Shown here: positions 13,539 to 24,439 of the stretch, one piece after another
Numbering within the stretch: the first letter of the stretch is position 1
Layout of the letters: each line of letters begins with the position of its first letter
NCBI GenBank assembly: GCA_977006965.1
Contig: OZ345385.1
Location: 1 to 64,000, forward strand
DNA from: Phymatolithon calcareum
Lineage: Eukaryota > Rhodophyta > Florideophyceae > Hapalidiales
Direction of reading: 5' to 3'
Length of the DNA: 64,000 nt
The notes under the pieces: model-generated
Told to the model about the DNA's origin: nothing
Databases searched by the model: none
Seen by the model: only the letters and a program-made list of their open reading frames with translations
Position numbers and translations under genes: made by a program

Positions 13539-13997
13539 GTGGAGTCCAAATTCAGTGAAGCGCGTTTAGCGGAGCCTGCAGAATTCTTTCCTCTTGAAAG
13601 TAACGGACAAGCGGAAGCCGGTTCTGAAGAAGAGATTTATGCTGGAGAAGCAAGCAGTCATAGCAGACTCGGGGTATTTCCTACTATGGTTTTCAGGAGT
13701 GCCGCGCAGTCGCCTGAATCCGATGGCAAAAGAAGTGGCCGTGTGGGAATTGTAAAGTTGAGCTTGCCGTTTTGTGTTATCACTGCTGTAACGCTTCCAG
13801 CGATCGTTAGCGGGGCTCATGCCGAAGCGAGTGAGTTGGAAAATGCGACAGATAAAAAATGGAACCCTGTAATGCCTCGTGGGCCAGCACCGCTGTATTC
13901 TATTCCTTGCAAGCGCTCGCGAGGTGTTTCACAGACTCAAAATCGTTTTCCTTTTTTGGAGCAATCGGCGCTTTTTCGGTACCACGCTATGAGCTGA
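13539..13997 (+). CDS. Unassigned 152-codon frame, possible gene fragment
   Basis: This is an open frame without an ATG at its left end (it begins at GTG); the first ATG lies about 50 codons in. Its first part is acidic and Ser/Glu-rich, its middle holds a hydrophobic stretch (LSLPFCVITAVTLPAIVSG) that could be one membrane segment, and its end is basic. It could be an exon or the remains of a membrane protein. I recognise no domain, and the opposite strand has a shorter competing frame. Confidence 0.25.
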   Translation: MESKFSEARLAEPAEFFPLESNGQAEAGSEEEIYAGEASSHSRLGVFPTMVFRSAAQSPESDGKRSGRVGIVKLSLPFCVITAVTLPAIVSGAHAEASELENATDKKWNPVMPRGPAPLYSIPCKRSRGVSQTQNRFPFLEQSALFRYHAMS

Positions 13998-14280
13998 GAT
14001 CTGGATTCCATGAAATGATTTCCGCCTGACGGCAGCAGTCGTCTATTGTGTCGACCAGGAGCACTCCTTGCAGACCATAATTCATGCCTTCGAGTCTGGT
14101 GTCCGCGGGAAGTCTCCCTATTTTCGACTTGCCCTGTTGCCGTATGGGAAGGAAAGCTATTTACGTCATCTGTTCTTGTCGAGGGCATTGACAGGCAGCA
14201 TCATTTTGTTTATACTGCCCGGTGTTCTGTTCCTAGACCCATCCTAGCCTTTTGACGAAAATGTCGCTCAATGCAGCACG

Positions 14281-14493
14281 ATGTCCCAACGCATTGAGAA
14301 AGACCATGTAGCGGTTGTACTCTGGTCTAATGAGTCGTACGCAGATGCAGGAGCTTTGGCATCGAATGCGGAAGCTCGATTAGAGCAATGGATCGATTCT
14401 TTTTGTCTAGATTCCCAACTCGTCATGTTTTTTAGTAAAAGTCTTTGTGGGGATTTTCCGAGTGGAAAAACGGATTTTGATGTCCTCGTCTAA
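14281..14493 (+). CDS. Unassigned small ORF (70 aa)
   Basis: It has a true ATG start. The product is mildly acidic, with VAVVLWSNESYADAGALASN near the N-terminus and no clear membrane segment. No family was recognised and no neighbour suggests a role. It could be a chance frame. Confidence 0.2.
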   Translation: MSQRIEKDHVAVVLWSNESYADAGALASNAEARLEQWIDSFCLDSQLVMFFSKSLCGDFPSGKTDFDVLV

Positions 14494-14602
14494 TCACTGT
14501 CGTCGCAGTTGACGTAATTAGGATTGTTTAAACCAGTGAGGTCAATTAGTTCTTCGTGATTTTCTTTGGAGTCAGTGCTGCTTTCGCTGTCATCGTCTGA
14601 TC

Positions 14603-16150
14603 CTAAACTTTCTGCGTTATCACATGCGTCGAAATGTCTGCTGTGCCGTCTGTTGATAGATTGTCTGTGACAATTGCGCTTGAGGAGCAGGGCCCAGTGC
14701 TTCTATTTTCACTTTGGTGACTCGGTGTACCCGAACATGACGATCGACGTGCTCTGCACAATATACCGCAGCACGGCTCGCATTGTCCTTGCCGCTCTAT
14801 TTCCATTATCGCTCCCAGATTATAGCTTGGCAGCATAACGGTCGTAAAGATGACAGGCATACCCAACTGTTCCCACATTTGCGTACAAGCGCTGTTCCTC
14901 TGCTGCACAAACAAACATTATTGCCTCATCGGCGGGTTCTAGCGGGAAAGCCCCTGTTCACTTCCATTTGACTCCGACCCGGAGTCCTTGTCTTCAGGAT
15001 GAGATGACACAGTAGCTGTTTTCACCTCGGAAACCCTGAACATAGCTAGCTCAATCTACAGCAGAATTGATTTTCCTTTGCAAAATCAAAAAACAGCGCA
15101 GGCAAGCGCGGCTTTCCGCCAAAATCTCCTCAACAGCACGATCTGGGCTATAATCTGCAGGATGCATTGCAGAACGCGGAGCTTCGTTATTCAAGATAAT
15201 CTCGGATGCATTAAGATTGCTCGCAATGCGCTTCTCCCAGACTTCAACATCACATAGACTGGTAACGATAGAAATCATCGTTTCCTAGACGACGAGCTTA
15301 TCGGCCTACGTCAAACCCCTCACACACATCAACAGCGACTTCGAATCGCTTCTGCGGACAGATTTAGAGCATAACGAACCCGTATCCATTACTAATCGCG
15401 GGGAGGTTTACCGAAACGCCTGATAATGTGCCTGGAAGATCTTTCGATCCGGCGAGGCCCCCGTAATGATTTCCTCTAGAGACGCCTGCGGCAGACGCTC
15501 TTCTAAAATGTCCCGGCGCCCTCGGTACAAATTAGAAACCTTCAAAGCGCTGCTTGTGCTTAACAGCTGCGCAACCGCGCTTTGCGACACCGGCCGCCGC
15601 CAGATTGTTGTGCGTCATTGATGGATGGCACGGCGTCAATGAGCGGAAAGGGCCCCACTCTAGCAGGCACGGGCCTCTCTATCAGCATTACTTCGACACA
15701 CAATGTGGACTCATTCGCAGGTAGCTCTTTCGCTGAGGTTCTATCTCCGCGTCGAAAGCGGTTGCGCCGCCGAGCCTCATCAAACGGCTGAACGACAGAC
15801 TCCGTCACCTGGAGGGACTTTGGCTTCCGCTAAAGAAAATTAGGACGCTCAGCTTTGCCGCTCGGTGATGCCGTCTGCTGCAATGCGGCGGTGCCAATCT
15901 TACTGCACGGCGTACACCACGCAAAGGCTGGCTCGTTCGCGTTCGGCCTCTTCCCCAATAAGCCAGCAGAACTAAATAGGAGCTTCTTCCGGGTCACTGC
16001 TATGAGGCGCAAATTGCGCAAGTGATGTGGCAGCATGCACAAGCTCCCATATCTATGTCTGAACCAGTCATGAAGCGCAATGATAGATCCTACTGCCGCG
16101 GCTCGCATTACCGGCGTCGCCCTTAGATTCTGTTCACAACTTTTCGACAA
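14603..16150 (-). pseudogene. Decayed minus-strand coding stretch, function unknown
   Basis: Successive minus-strand frames (16,150-15,830; 15,808-15,560; 15,590-15,408; 15,278-15,051; 14,914-14,603) join with small frame changes into a protein-like sequence. At about 15,585 the frame around DAVPSINDAQQSGGGR changes directly into VAQLLSTSSALKVSNLYRGR. The next piece has a charged helical section (SPDRAVEEILAESRACLR). The last is Cys/Ser-rich. I cannot assign a family. Decayed retroelement coding sequence or a lineage-specific gene are both possible. Confidence 0.3.
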
Positions 16151-16509
16151 TCATATTGGCCATTCTTCGCCACGTGAAGTTCTCCTCGCGATGCTTCTCG
16201 CAGTGGGTTATCTGTTGACCGCAAGTTACATGGCCATTTGCTCACATTATCTTAATGCTGAAGGCTTTTTTAAGATTTCTGTCTTCCTCGATTTTTCCTA
16301 CTTCTTTTCTTAGGCGGGAAAAAGCTATAAATGTGCGAATAGAGCTTGCAATCCCAGATTTATCATACTTTGAAAAGCTCTATTATGACTTGTCGTGGCA
16401 TCAGCCTCGACACCCAACTCCAGTCTGAATATCTCAATGGTTGGAGAGGCTCCTAGCTCATTGTATGAGATATTTATAATAGATCAAGACACTCGGACAG
16501 GGGTGACAG
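16151..16509. other. No recognisable gene
   Basis: One 77-codon plus-strand frame overlaps the start of this stretch, but neither its composition nor context supports a gene. No repeat or RNA was seen. Confidence 0.5.
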
Positions 16510-16900
16510 GTTCAGGGCGGAACGCCGTATAAGGCAATGGTCAAATGGATGGGGTAACGCTGTATGAGTGGAACAACATTTTGGGGGCGGACCGCCGTAT
16601 GCAGGGAAAGACCAAATTTGTGGATGCCGCCCGTGTGAGCGAAGCAACAAATTGGCGGTGGACCACTGTCTGAGCAGAACAATATATTGGGGGTGGACCG
16701 CCGTACGGGAGAAATCAAATTTTCAGGGAACCGGTACGTGAGCAGAACAACAAATTGGTGGTGGACCGCTGTGTGAGCAGAACAATATATTGGGGGTGGA
16801 CCGCAGTATACGGGGGAAAATAAAATTTCTGCTGGACTGCTCTGTGAGCGGAACAACAAATTGGCGGTGGACCGCTGTATGAGCGAAACATCAAATCAGT
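16510..16900. repeat. Degenerate minisatellite, about 38-bp units
   Basis: A phrase of the form GGTGGACCGCTGTATGAGC, followed by a short A-rich part such as AGAACAACAAATT, recurs about ten times with many substitutions and some length variation. It ends just before the WD40 relic. Two minus-strand frames across it translate into repeated Pro/His-rich peptides only because of the periodicity. Confidence 0.75.
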
Positions 16901-16915
16901 CACGGACCAGCTCTT

Positions 16916-17470
16916 GTGTGGGACGCTGACAGCGGAGAATGCGTGCTTGGACCTCTCCGTGCACACGAGGCCACCGAGCGATACATTACAACCAACGGGG
17001 ATGAAAGTCTCATTATTTCGGGATCGGATAACGGAAGTATTCGAGAATTGGATGGGGGAAGCGGAGAATGCTTACTGAGACCGCTTCTTGGAAGCGATGC
17101 TGCTGTGCTGTAAGTTAAAGCGAACAGCGATGATAGTCGTATTATCTCTGGATCTGAAGACAAAAGTATTCGGGTGTGGGATGCTGAAAGCGGAGAATGC
17201 GTTTTGGGGCCACTTTTTGGCCAAAAAAGCACAGTACCGTGCGTTGCAATGAGCGGTGAAAGAAGTCGTATTCTCTCTAGATCTTGTGAAAAACCTGTCG
17301 GTGTGTGGGATGGAATCACAAGGCACCTTAAATACGAAGGTGTGTTATGCGCGGGAAGGATAGAAAGCATTGAACTGGATATTGACAGTTACTCGTGTGT
17401 GCTACACACGCTGGACAATGATTTTTTGTTGCATGGTATCATTGGAATCAATATGCAAAGTCTTGGATAA
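16916..17470 (+). pseudogene. WD40-repeat protein relic
   Basis: One frame spans this interval with a single internal stop (TAA at 17,111-17,113). Before it are MWDADSGECVLGPL and ESLIISGSDNGSIRELD; after it are SRIISGSEDKSIRVWD, AESGECVLGPLFG and a degraded repeat ending GVWDG. These are classic WD40 blades, so the product was a beta-propeller scaffold, perhaps the C-terminal part of a larger STAND-type protein. The stop lies where the repeats have a serine, so one C to A change (TCA to TAA) would explain it. The N-terminal blades are absent; the minisatellite lies there instead. The last ~60 codons no longer look like WD40. Confidence 0.8.
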
Positions 17471-18350
17471 ACCATGTATGGGAGCTACGGGAGTGTATAC
17501 GTGACAGCGAAAAACGGGAAGATTGTCCAAATCACCAATATGCTATTTGAATGCATCGCGTTTTCGTACAGTAACGTGCATTCAAGAGCGTCAAGCGTGG
17601 TTCGCCGCTTGCGTGCAGCTTTCAGATGAGCTTGTCTATGAAATACAAGTCAACGCAAATTAGAAGCATTAGAAAATTGACTTATAGCGTAGAGTGGGTA
17701 AGTATTGAAACAGGACACGCATGATGTTTCTGGTTAGCAACCACACTGCGTAACTCCAATGCACCTAGCAGCCACGAGTCCGGGGTGAGCAGCAATGGTT
17801 CGCACGATTCGGAGGATTGGGGAACATGATCGGTTTTCGACAGTGGTGACATGATAATGTGGAGTGTTGTACCACAGGATGTGATAAGAAACCAACCGTG
17901 CATCATTTTCAAAGACTCAGATATTGTATAGCTGCTCGATGGCGTCTGGCACGAGCTACAACGGTCCGGTGCAATTCTGTCGAAGAAGATGATGGCAAAT
18001 AAGCTCGTCGTCATTATCGGGGTCAAAATGCATTGCAAAACGGCCGAAATGTTAGGTACTGTAGGTGTCCAAGTAAACAAATTTCAGAAGCTGATATAGT
18101 GCTTGTCCAAAATGGTCCATCTGTCAAAGTACGGGCTATGCTATCAGTGCAATAGCTTCATCAACAAAGTGCTTACATACCCCAACGATGTCATCCCGAC
18201 GCGATAATTCACTTCCGTAAATTACATTTGCATTAACGTACCGCAATTTGCTTTGACTCCAGCATACCATTAATACTTCGCTATCCGGTGAATTCTTCAT
18301 ATATTCACCGGCACATGACGGAATCAAATTCCACCAACGTTGAAATGCAT
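17471..18350 (+). other. Possible decayed coding stretch, unassigned
   Basis: From about 17,690 to 18,090 the plus strand reads as a protein-like sequence with three scattered stops (SHESGVSSNGSHDSEDWG, then WSVVPQDVIRNQPCIIFKDS, then KKMMANKLVVIIGVKMHC). A 132-codon minus-strand frame covers the same DNA and could be its antisense shadow. I recognise no family on either strand. Confidence 0.25.
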
Positions 18351-18539
18351 TTCAGCTGTCATCTGATTCCTAGTCCTTAAACTTCTGTTCCATGAACAAC
18401 TCGTGGCGGTTCACAGTCGGGTCGAATTCCATGAGTTGCAACTTGCGCGGCTTGTGTTTTAGGTTCTTTCACTTCACATAAGTATATCCCGTGCCCGCCT
18501 GAGACACAAATCGAATCAACACTGCTTTTTCTTTGGTCA

Positions 18540-18880
18540 TCACCTCAATTTCCCCGAATCTTCATGCCTCTTCGCCTCGATCTTGCAAATGTTAACGGCA
18601 TGATCCTTCATGTGCTGGACAACTATGGTTTAGGGTCCTCATCCATGGCAGTAAAATACAACTTGCATGTCACACACGTGGCAAATGGTTTGCCCAATAT
18701 GATGCACGCAGCCAAGAAGTCCTCCAATGTCGGGTAGAAGTACATGGTGGCCGCAGCTACGATATGGCAAGCGCGAAACGTTCATCCAGCGCGATAAAGA
18801 TGCGACGAATGCGCTCGCCGGCACTGGGAAAAATGCAGTCCAGCGCTTTTCCACGGAATTTTCTGCCGGCATCACTCTCC
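18540..18880 (-). pseudogene. BED-type zinc-finger relic
   Basis: Reading the minus strand with small frame changes gives YFYPTLEDFLAACIILG, KPFATCVTCKLYFTAMDEDP and, after a stop and frame change, VVQHMKDHAVNICK. The C-x2-C followed by H-x3-H spacing fits a BED zinc finger, a DNA-binding module common in hAT transposases and genes derived from them. At least two frameshifts and two stops break it. No transposase catalytic core or dimerisation region is visible nearby, so it is a fragment. Confidence 0.5.
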
Positions 18881-18881
18881 T

Positions 18882-19266
18882 TTAATGGCGCTCGAGCCAA
18901 CTGGTGAGCTTCACGAAGGTGCACACCGCGCTAGTTGCTTGTGCAGCCACGGACACAGTTGAAGCTGCATGCGAGATGGAAGATGAATTCCTCATGACGC
19001 TTGCCCAGGCTGAGGAAGCCGAACTAATTTTTACTATTCTCGAATCCTTAGCCTGCGAGGGCACCACAGTCTGCCGCGAACTTTTTGCGCTGAAAACAAA
19101 TGCATGCAAATTCGCAGCCCGCTCGCCCACCAGCGGTACACCGAATGGAGTATATGGGAACTCGACAATATCTAATATACGCAATGGTGCTAATGGTCAT
19201 GTCGAGTCTGTGGAAATGACTGGCGTTGCTCAGAGTTGTAATGTTGATGCTGAGCAAGGGCAGTAG
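18882..19266. other. Overlapping unassigned frames on both strands
   Basis: A 120-codon plus-strand ATG frame (18,904-19,266), rich in Ala/Glu at its N-terminus, overlaps a 100-codon minus-strand ATG frame (19,184-18,882). At most one can be real. The plus frame is longer and better balanced, but I recognise neither. Confidence 0.25.
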
Positions 19267-19733
19267 TCGATAAACTCGTGTATATTTTGCAAAGCAATCG
19301 TGAAGTTGTGCTTGGGAGGAGTTGACGATCTAGCTTCGCGATTAAAAACAGGGGTTCTTGTTAAATGCTTGCAAATTAGGATTTCGAAATGTTATGCCTG
19401 AAAAACACGTCCCAATAATGAAAAAGTTGCCTTTCTGCTTGGCGAATGCAAGAACATGGAATAAATTATTGCTTTTCTATTGATAAAGGCTCCATAGCAA
19501 TGCTTTGAGGCAATTCTCGGTATCATAACTCATGGATCAATGCAGTCCTTCTTTGATTAACATTTTGAGACCTCCGCGCGGCAAACTATTGCGACCAATT
19601 ACGGGGTCACCTGCGCTGCTAATGCTACCAGCTGCCACCGATCAAGAACCGAATCCCTGGCCACTGCATGAAAAATTCGTGCATTCCTGACTGTGCAAGT
19701 GCAGGCATTACTTTGTGCTAGCTGTGATGAAAA
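19267..19733. other. No recognisable gene
   Basis: AT-richer sequence with short frames only; nothing was identified. Confidence 0.5.
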
Positions 19734-20460
19734 ATGGGCAACCACATGAACGAAGAGCCCAAGCCAAAAGCAAAGAAGAAACGACAGGACTTCGAGAACG
19801 CACTCGAAAGCCAGGAAAACGGTGCGGCCGCTACGGAGAAGATACAAGAAGAGCAGACTGATGAAAAGATTTCGGAACGAAAAGAGGGCAACCTGAAACC
19901 ATAATCACTGATGAACATCCGCAAACGGATGCCGCCTCGACTGACCCATTTACGGCCAGAAAGTTATCGACACATGTTTCGAAACGCAGTCACGGCGAAA
20001 AAAGTAAGGGAAAAATTCACATCTCGAAAAAAGCCGTCAAGTCGGCCCAGAGTATTGAACATGCTGCAACTTGACTCAGACTTCGTGCAGAGGTATGAGA
20101 CCAGAAAATGACGCGAAACTCTCATTTCCGTGGCTACAGGGACTCTTGAACGGCCGGATGAGGATTCTGCACATTCGGATGATTCTCTTGACGAAGAGAA
20201 AGACGAATACGGCGAGCTCTTGACAAAGAAATCGACAACCAGATTCCAAACAGTACTAACGCATTGCACAGCAAGGACCCGGCGATTGATAAGAAGGAAA
20301 CCACGTTTTGCAAGGGCAGCCGAAATTTTACCGATGTCTCTGATGTGGAAGAGAGCGATTCCGATTCCGATCCTGGTGCTTCAAGCGGTGACGACCCTGT
20401 GGCTGGCTGGGATGCCATTTCAAAAGCGGCTGAAAGTGCTGCTCCAATAATTTTTCCACT
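19734..20460 (+). pseudogene. Decayed charged, low-complexity protein gene
   Basis: The plus strand reads as a strongly hydrophilic protein in consecutive frames: MGNHMNEEPKPKAKKKRQDF (ATG at 19,734, stop 19,902), then a Lys/Ser-rich stretch to about 20,070, then the acidic segments RPDEDSAHSDDSLDEEKDEY and VSDVEESDSDSDPGASSGDD. The composition resembles disordered nuclear proteins such as chromatin or ribosome-biogenesis factors, but no domain supports a name. Frame changes lie near 19,905, 20,095 and 20,260. A GTATGA...CTACAG segment at about 20,092-20,139 could be a very short intron, so partial splicing is an alternative to decay. Confidence 0.35.
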
Positions 20461-21789
20461 GTATCATCCCGTTCATTATCTTCATCGAAGGAAAGAGCAA
20501 ATAAATATCACAACGTTGTACCGAGTAATACCTCTTGTTGTATCTTCTTCTTCCCATTTCCACCACCACCATCACCGCTGTCACCACGTACCCATGTAGC
20601 AGCCGTGCAGCGCATTCCTCGCAATCGTGTCACCCAACGCGGACGATGTGGACCTGTATGGCGCTCATGAAAGGCATCCGCGTTTCGTAGAAAAACTAAC
20701 GCTGCTCGAGAACGTGGGTCGAGATAAATGCGCGACACAACGGTGCCGCCACCGAGAGCACCGCGAGCCTCGGCGATTTCACCAGTTGAACCTTCATATC
20801 AGACTAGACGACCACGTTCAGTTCCCGCCGAAATGGTACCGTGAGAAGCCGCAACTGCCTGCAATTAAAGGTGAGAAATGTCAGAATTGAACGAATCGTT
20901 TGTCGATATCGAAAATTAGGCACAGTGAAAAGAAATGCATTACCGTGAAACGGTCCTGGTCGCCTACAAAAAGACGTGGTAACGCCTTTCACGCGAAACA
21001 CTGGCGCATGGGAGCTCCTGTGCATCTTTTACGATGGTCGAGATGGGACGATGAGTGTCGGATTATCCGCATGAATCGCGAGCAACATCTATCCGCTGTG
21101 CACTCCAAGTCCAATACGGCACACTCAAGGCACATGATTGCGCCGCCCCAAAAGGGGCACACGCAGATGCTTGTACCCCAAAGCCGGATACCGTCAAGAA
21201 TCCCAAATAGGTTGCCGTGCGCCTCAAGCAGCACGCAACCCTAATGTAGAACACACAGTAGACTACGGAGACGGAGGAAACCAACTATAAGAGGCGTTAG
21301 GATAGGCAGGGAGAAAGGACAAGACAAGATTAACCAACACCTCAGTAAAACCCTATGAACCTTTAAGACAAAGGAATCTACACAACCGCAGTAGCGCTCA
21401 CGTCAGAAGACGGCCGCTACTGCAAACGTCCTGGACGAGCGCACCTGGACCGTAAGGCCGCTTCTCCCACATTCATTCACGCCAGGCTCCAAACCCGGTG
21501 TCAACTAATACGCAGACTGCCCTCAGTTGCAAATGGTACGACAATGAGGGAGAATGTGTGGAGATGGTGCATTGTTTCTGTAAGTAGTTCGTGTAAGCAT
21601 TTGTACAGGTATTCTTTTCATTGGTGACAAAAATGTACCTTACACATCCAGTTCATTGTGGTTGACATACCTCTCGGACGTCCATCTAAAGTTCAGTTTT
21701 TCATGGGTTCACCATTCTTGTGCACCGGTCGGCGGAGGAAACAGCTGTACACATTTTCATAGACCTCCGCTTCCAAACAACGTGATACG
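20461..21789. other. No recognisable gene
   Basis: Contains a short CAC/CAT-rich run near 20,560 and several overlapping frames of 70-114 codons on both strands with no family resemblance. Confidence 0.5.
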
Positions 21790-22410
21790 TTGGAGGCATG
21801 CCTGATGCGTGCAGTATTATCAGATTTTGCTCATGAGAGTGTAACGGCTGTCGTTTGTCGAAGCGAGCTTGGGGAGTGGGCATGGGTGGAGTGGGGAAAA
21901 CTGTTGGAGTTCAATGTCTGTGGTACGAATCGGAAATACATAACGAGTACTTTGACGATATTTTATATCAGTCTTGGACAAAACGCTGCTGAAGAGGACG
22001 TCATTGAAGATGTTTCACACTTTGTTGATAGCTGGGGCGGAAATTACATTGCGAGGTAAATCATAAATAAGACCTCCGCAATTTCAGCTGCTCTACAAGC
22101 ATCTCTGTGGTTCAAAGATATGTCTGCCTTGTTCGTATGCGAAGATGTATGGCCCTTCGACGGCCACCCAACTGGATATATGAATTCGCTCAGGCTGTTT
22201 CTATGCAAGTCACCCTCCAGTGCGATGGCCACATCCACACGAGACAAGTCTATCGTGGAGCAGCTCGTAGAGGTGGAGTTCAGCCCGCGCGAGTTTCGTT
22301 GGCAGCAGGCATCAACCATTATTTTTGACTACGTTAGTATCTACACAGACGCCGTGTCGTACCGACAGGGCTATTCAGATGTGTTTAGTTTGAGGTGGCT
22401 GCAACAATAA
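21790..22410 (+). pseudogene. NB-ARC-like NTPase fragment (tentative)
   Basis: Two frames in the same phase (21,790-22,059 and 22,120-22,410) are separated by one TAA at 22,057-22,059, giving about 200 codons. The second contains ALFVCEDVWPFDGHPTGYM, which resembles the hydrophobic-Asp-Asp-x-Trp kinase-2 (Walker B) segment of NB-ARC proteins, and 25-30 residues later STRDKSI, which resembles the TTR sensor that follows. An upstream P-loop is not visible and one expected Walker B aspartate is Glu. A GT...CAG segment at 22,055-22,086 could be a 32-nt intron but would change frame. I read it as a relic of a STAND-type regulatory NTPase; this is an inference. Confidence 0.35.
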
Positions 22411-24439
22411 CCCGCAGCACCGTAATCTCTCTAACCACTTTTGGCAAAGTAGGGACTTGTTTGGATCATCACCCTAAAACGGTGACGAGATTGACGCTTG
22501 TGCGAACTGACCTTTGAATCCGTACAAGCGTATTTGTGTGCTTGATTGTAACCCAAAAGCGGAAAAATGTTTTCGCGCACTACCCAGGCCACATTCGCTT
22601 CCTGAGCCATTTGCCGCTGTCAGGAGGGCTTGCTATGAATTGAGCTAAATTTGTAGTGCGCATCCCTCATATGTAGTGCACATCCTAAACAAGCCGCTTA
22701 TAGATTGCAAAGTCCCAAATCAAAGACTCTGCTTAAGATTAAGAATTGTACATCTCAATAAACAGGAGCAAGTATGTGCTACTCGTTCGATGATGTTATC
22801 ACCCGCTGGATAACAGTTTTGGTTTGTTTTACTCTCATCGCTCTCCACTTCATTGGAAAATTTGGTTGTAGCGCCAGAATGCACAGAGAAAGTGTCGCAA
22901 AACGGCAATGAACAGTTCAGAACAAAAGAGAGAGTTTATTACCATTCGCGCGCTCAGCGTTGTAGAACCTCGCGAAGGTCCACGTGCTGTTCAAGAATGT
23001 CGCCACACACCAGTTAGTCTTAGTTATCCGTTATGACCGCTGGTTTCCAAAACGGGGACCAGGCATGGCGAGACGCCTGCACTAGCCACTTCTCTCCGTG
23101 TGCTCCCGTAAGGAGCACTGAGCCGACCAAGACTTGGTGATTCTTATTCCGACTGCCTTCCGACACAATGCTGTGCTTGGGTGCTGTGGTATTTATACCG
23201 TTCCGAATCTGGTCATCGGCGCTGGAGTATGAAGCGGTGCTCATCCAGAGCCAGTTAGACTGTCTCCGAATTTACTGTCTTGTTACGAGAAACAGGCGGC
23301 AGTGTGCGATACGGAACCACTTGAGACCCGTTGTTTCTTGTCTTCTCGACAGCGATTATTCCCGACCTCGAATTTGCGACAGAAAGGGCTAGACAATGGT
23401 CAGAGAAGACCAAAGGGTGAGAGAAAAGAAACTAAAACGGGAGAGACTTTGTAGAAATGTGGGAGAGACTGAATGAGAGAAAAGACAAAAGAAAAGAGAG
23501 AAAACAGGGGAAAGGATGTATAAGGGAGGTATCGGTGCTGTAGTCCACCGGCGACCATGGCTTGGCCGCCGACCTTAGTACAAACACACAAACAGAGAGG
23601 TTGGAAAGCGTTGTAGACGACTCGATCGTGCTGGGGTACACGACAAGTCCGATGCACGCGTTAGGATGGGTAGGTTGGGAAGAGTCTAGTCCTGTTTGGT
23701 CGATGGGACGAGCAGGCGTAGATTTGCGTGTACAATCCGGGCAGTCCAGCCAGGACTCAGAAACCTCCACATTCCTTTACTGAGATGAAGGCAAAACTAA
23801 ATGATATACTAACTGCAGAAGAAAACGAAGAGAAAGGATTGCTTGTTAGGCGCCGGTCTCCCCATGGCCCGACGACGAGACAGCGCTGCGCATATAGAGC
23901 TAGTCGAGATCGCATTGTCGTCGTTAATTGGCAGTCGATGCGGAGTCGCGAGATTGACGTTGTCTCTTGAAATCCACACGGCCTGCATGCTATTGTCGGA
24001 TTGTTTCCATGGGCAAACCCTGCGGAGGATGTTTCCGCATACGGCGCTCCCTGTTCACGTATCCAATGCTTTCCGCGCGTGCAGTCGCGAGAGAAAAAGT
24101 GGTCACCAATGTCCTTGAAGTGACCGCAGTGTTGTCAATGGGCTATCACACGCAAACAAAAAGGACGATTCAGCGTTGCGCAACATTGGTATTTTGGTAG
24201 CTTTTCCACAAACGTGTCTGGCAAAATAGGTTGCAGCATCGGCATCCAGGTTTCACATACTGGTCGTTTGACATATCTTCCCTATGCATTTACACACTCT
24301 CCCTCTTCCTCCCACATGTCCGTGTTATGGGGAGCCCAGGAAGCACTTTTTGGAAAGGCGAAGAGCGTATGAGAAGACACTTAAGTTGTGCTGTGGAACC
24401 ACCTGAGCCCAAATGTGATCAACGGATATCAGGAGACGC
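22411..24439. other. No recognisable gene
   Basis: Several 70-110 codon frames overlap on both strands. Around 23,400-23,530 a purine-rich run (GAGAGAAAAG-like) makes low-complexity frames. Nothing was identified; the region lies between the NB-ARC-like and Sel1 relics and could be decayed sequence of the same gene. Confidence 0.45.

Noticed and set aside
20092-20139. 48-nt intron (GTATGA...CTACAG) in the charged-protein region
   Set aside because: Splice-like ends occur, but other frame changes nearby have none, so decay is the simpler explanation without transcript data.
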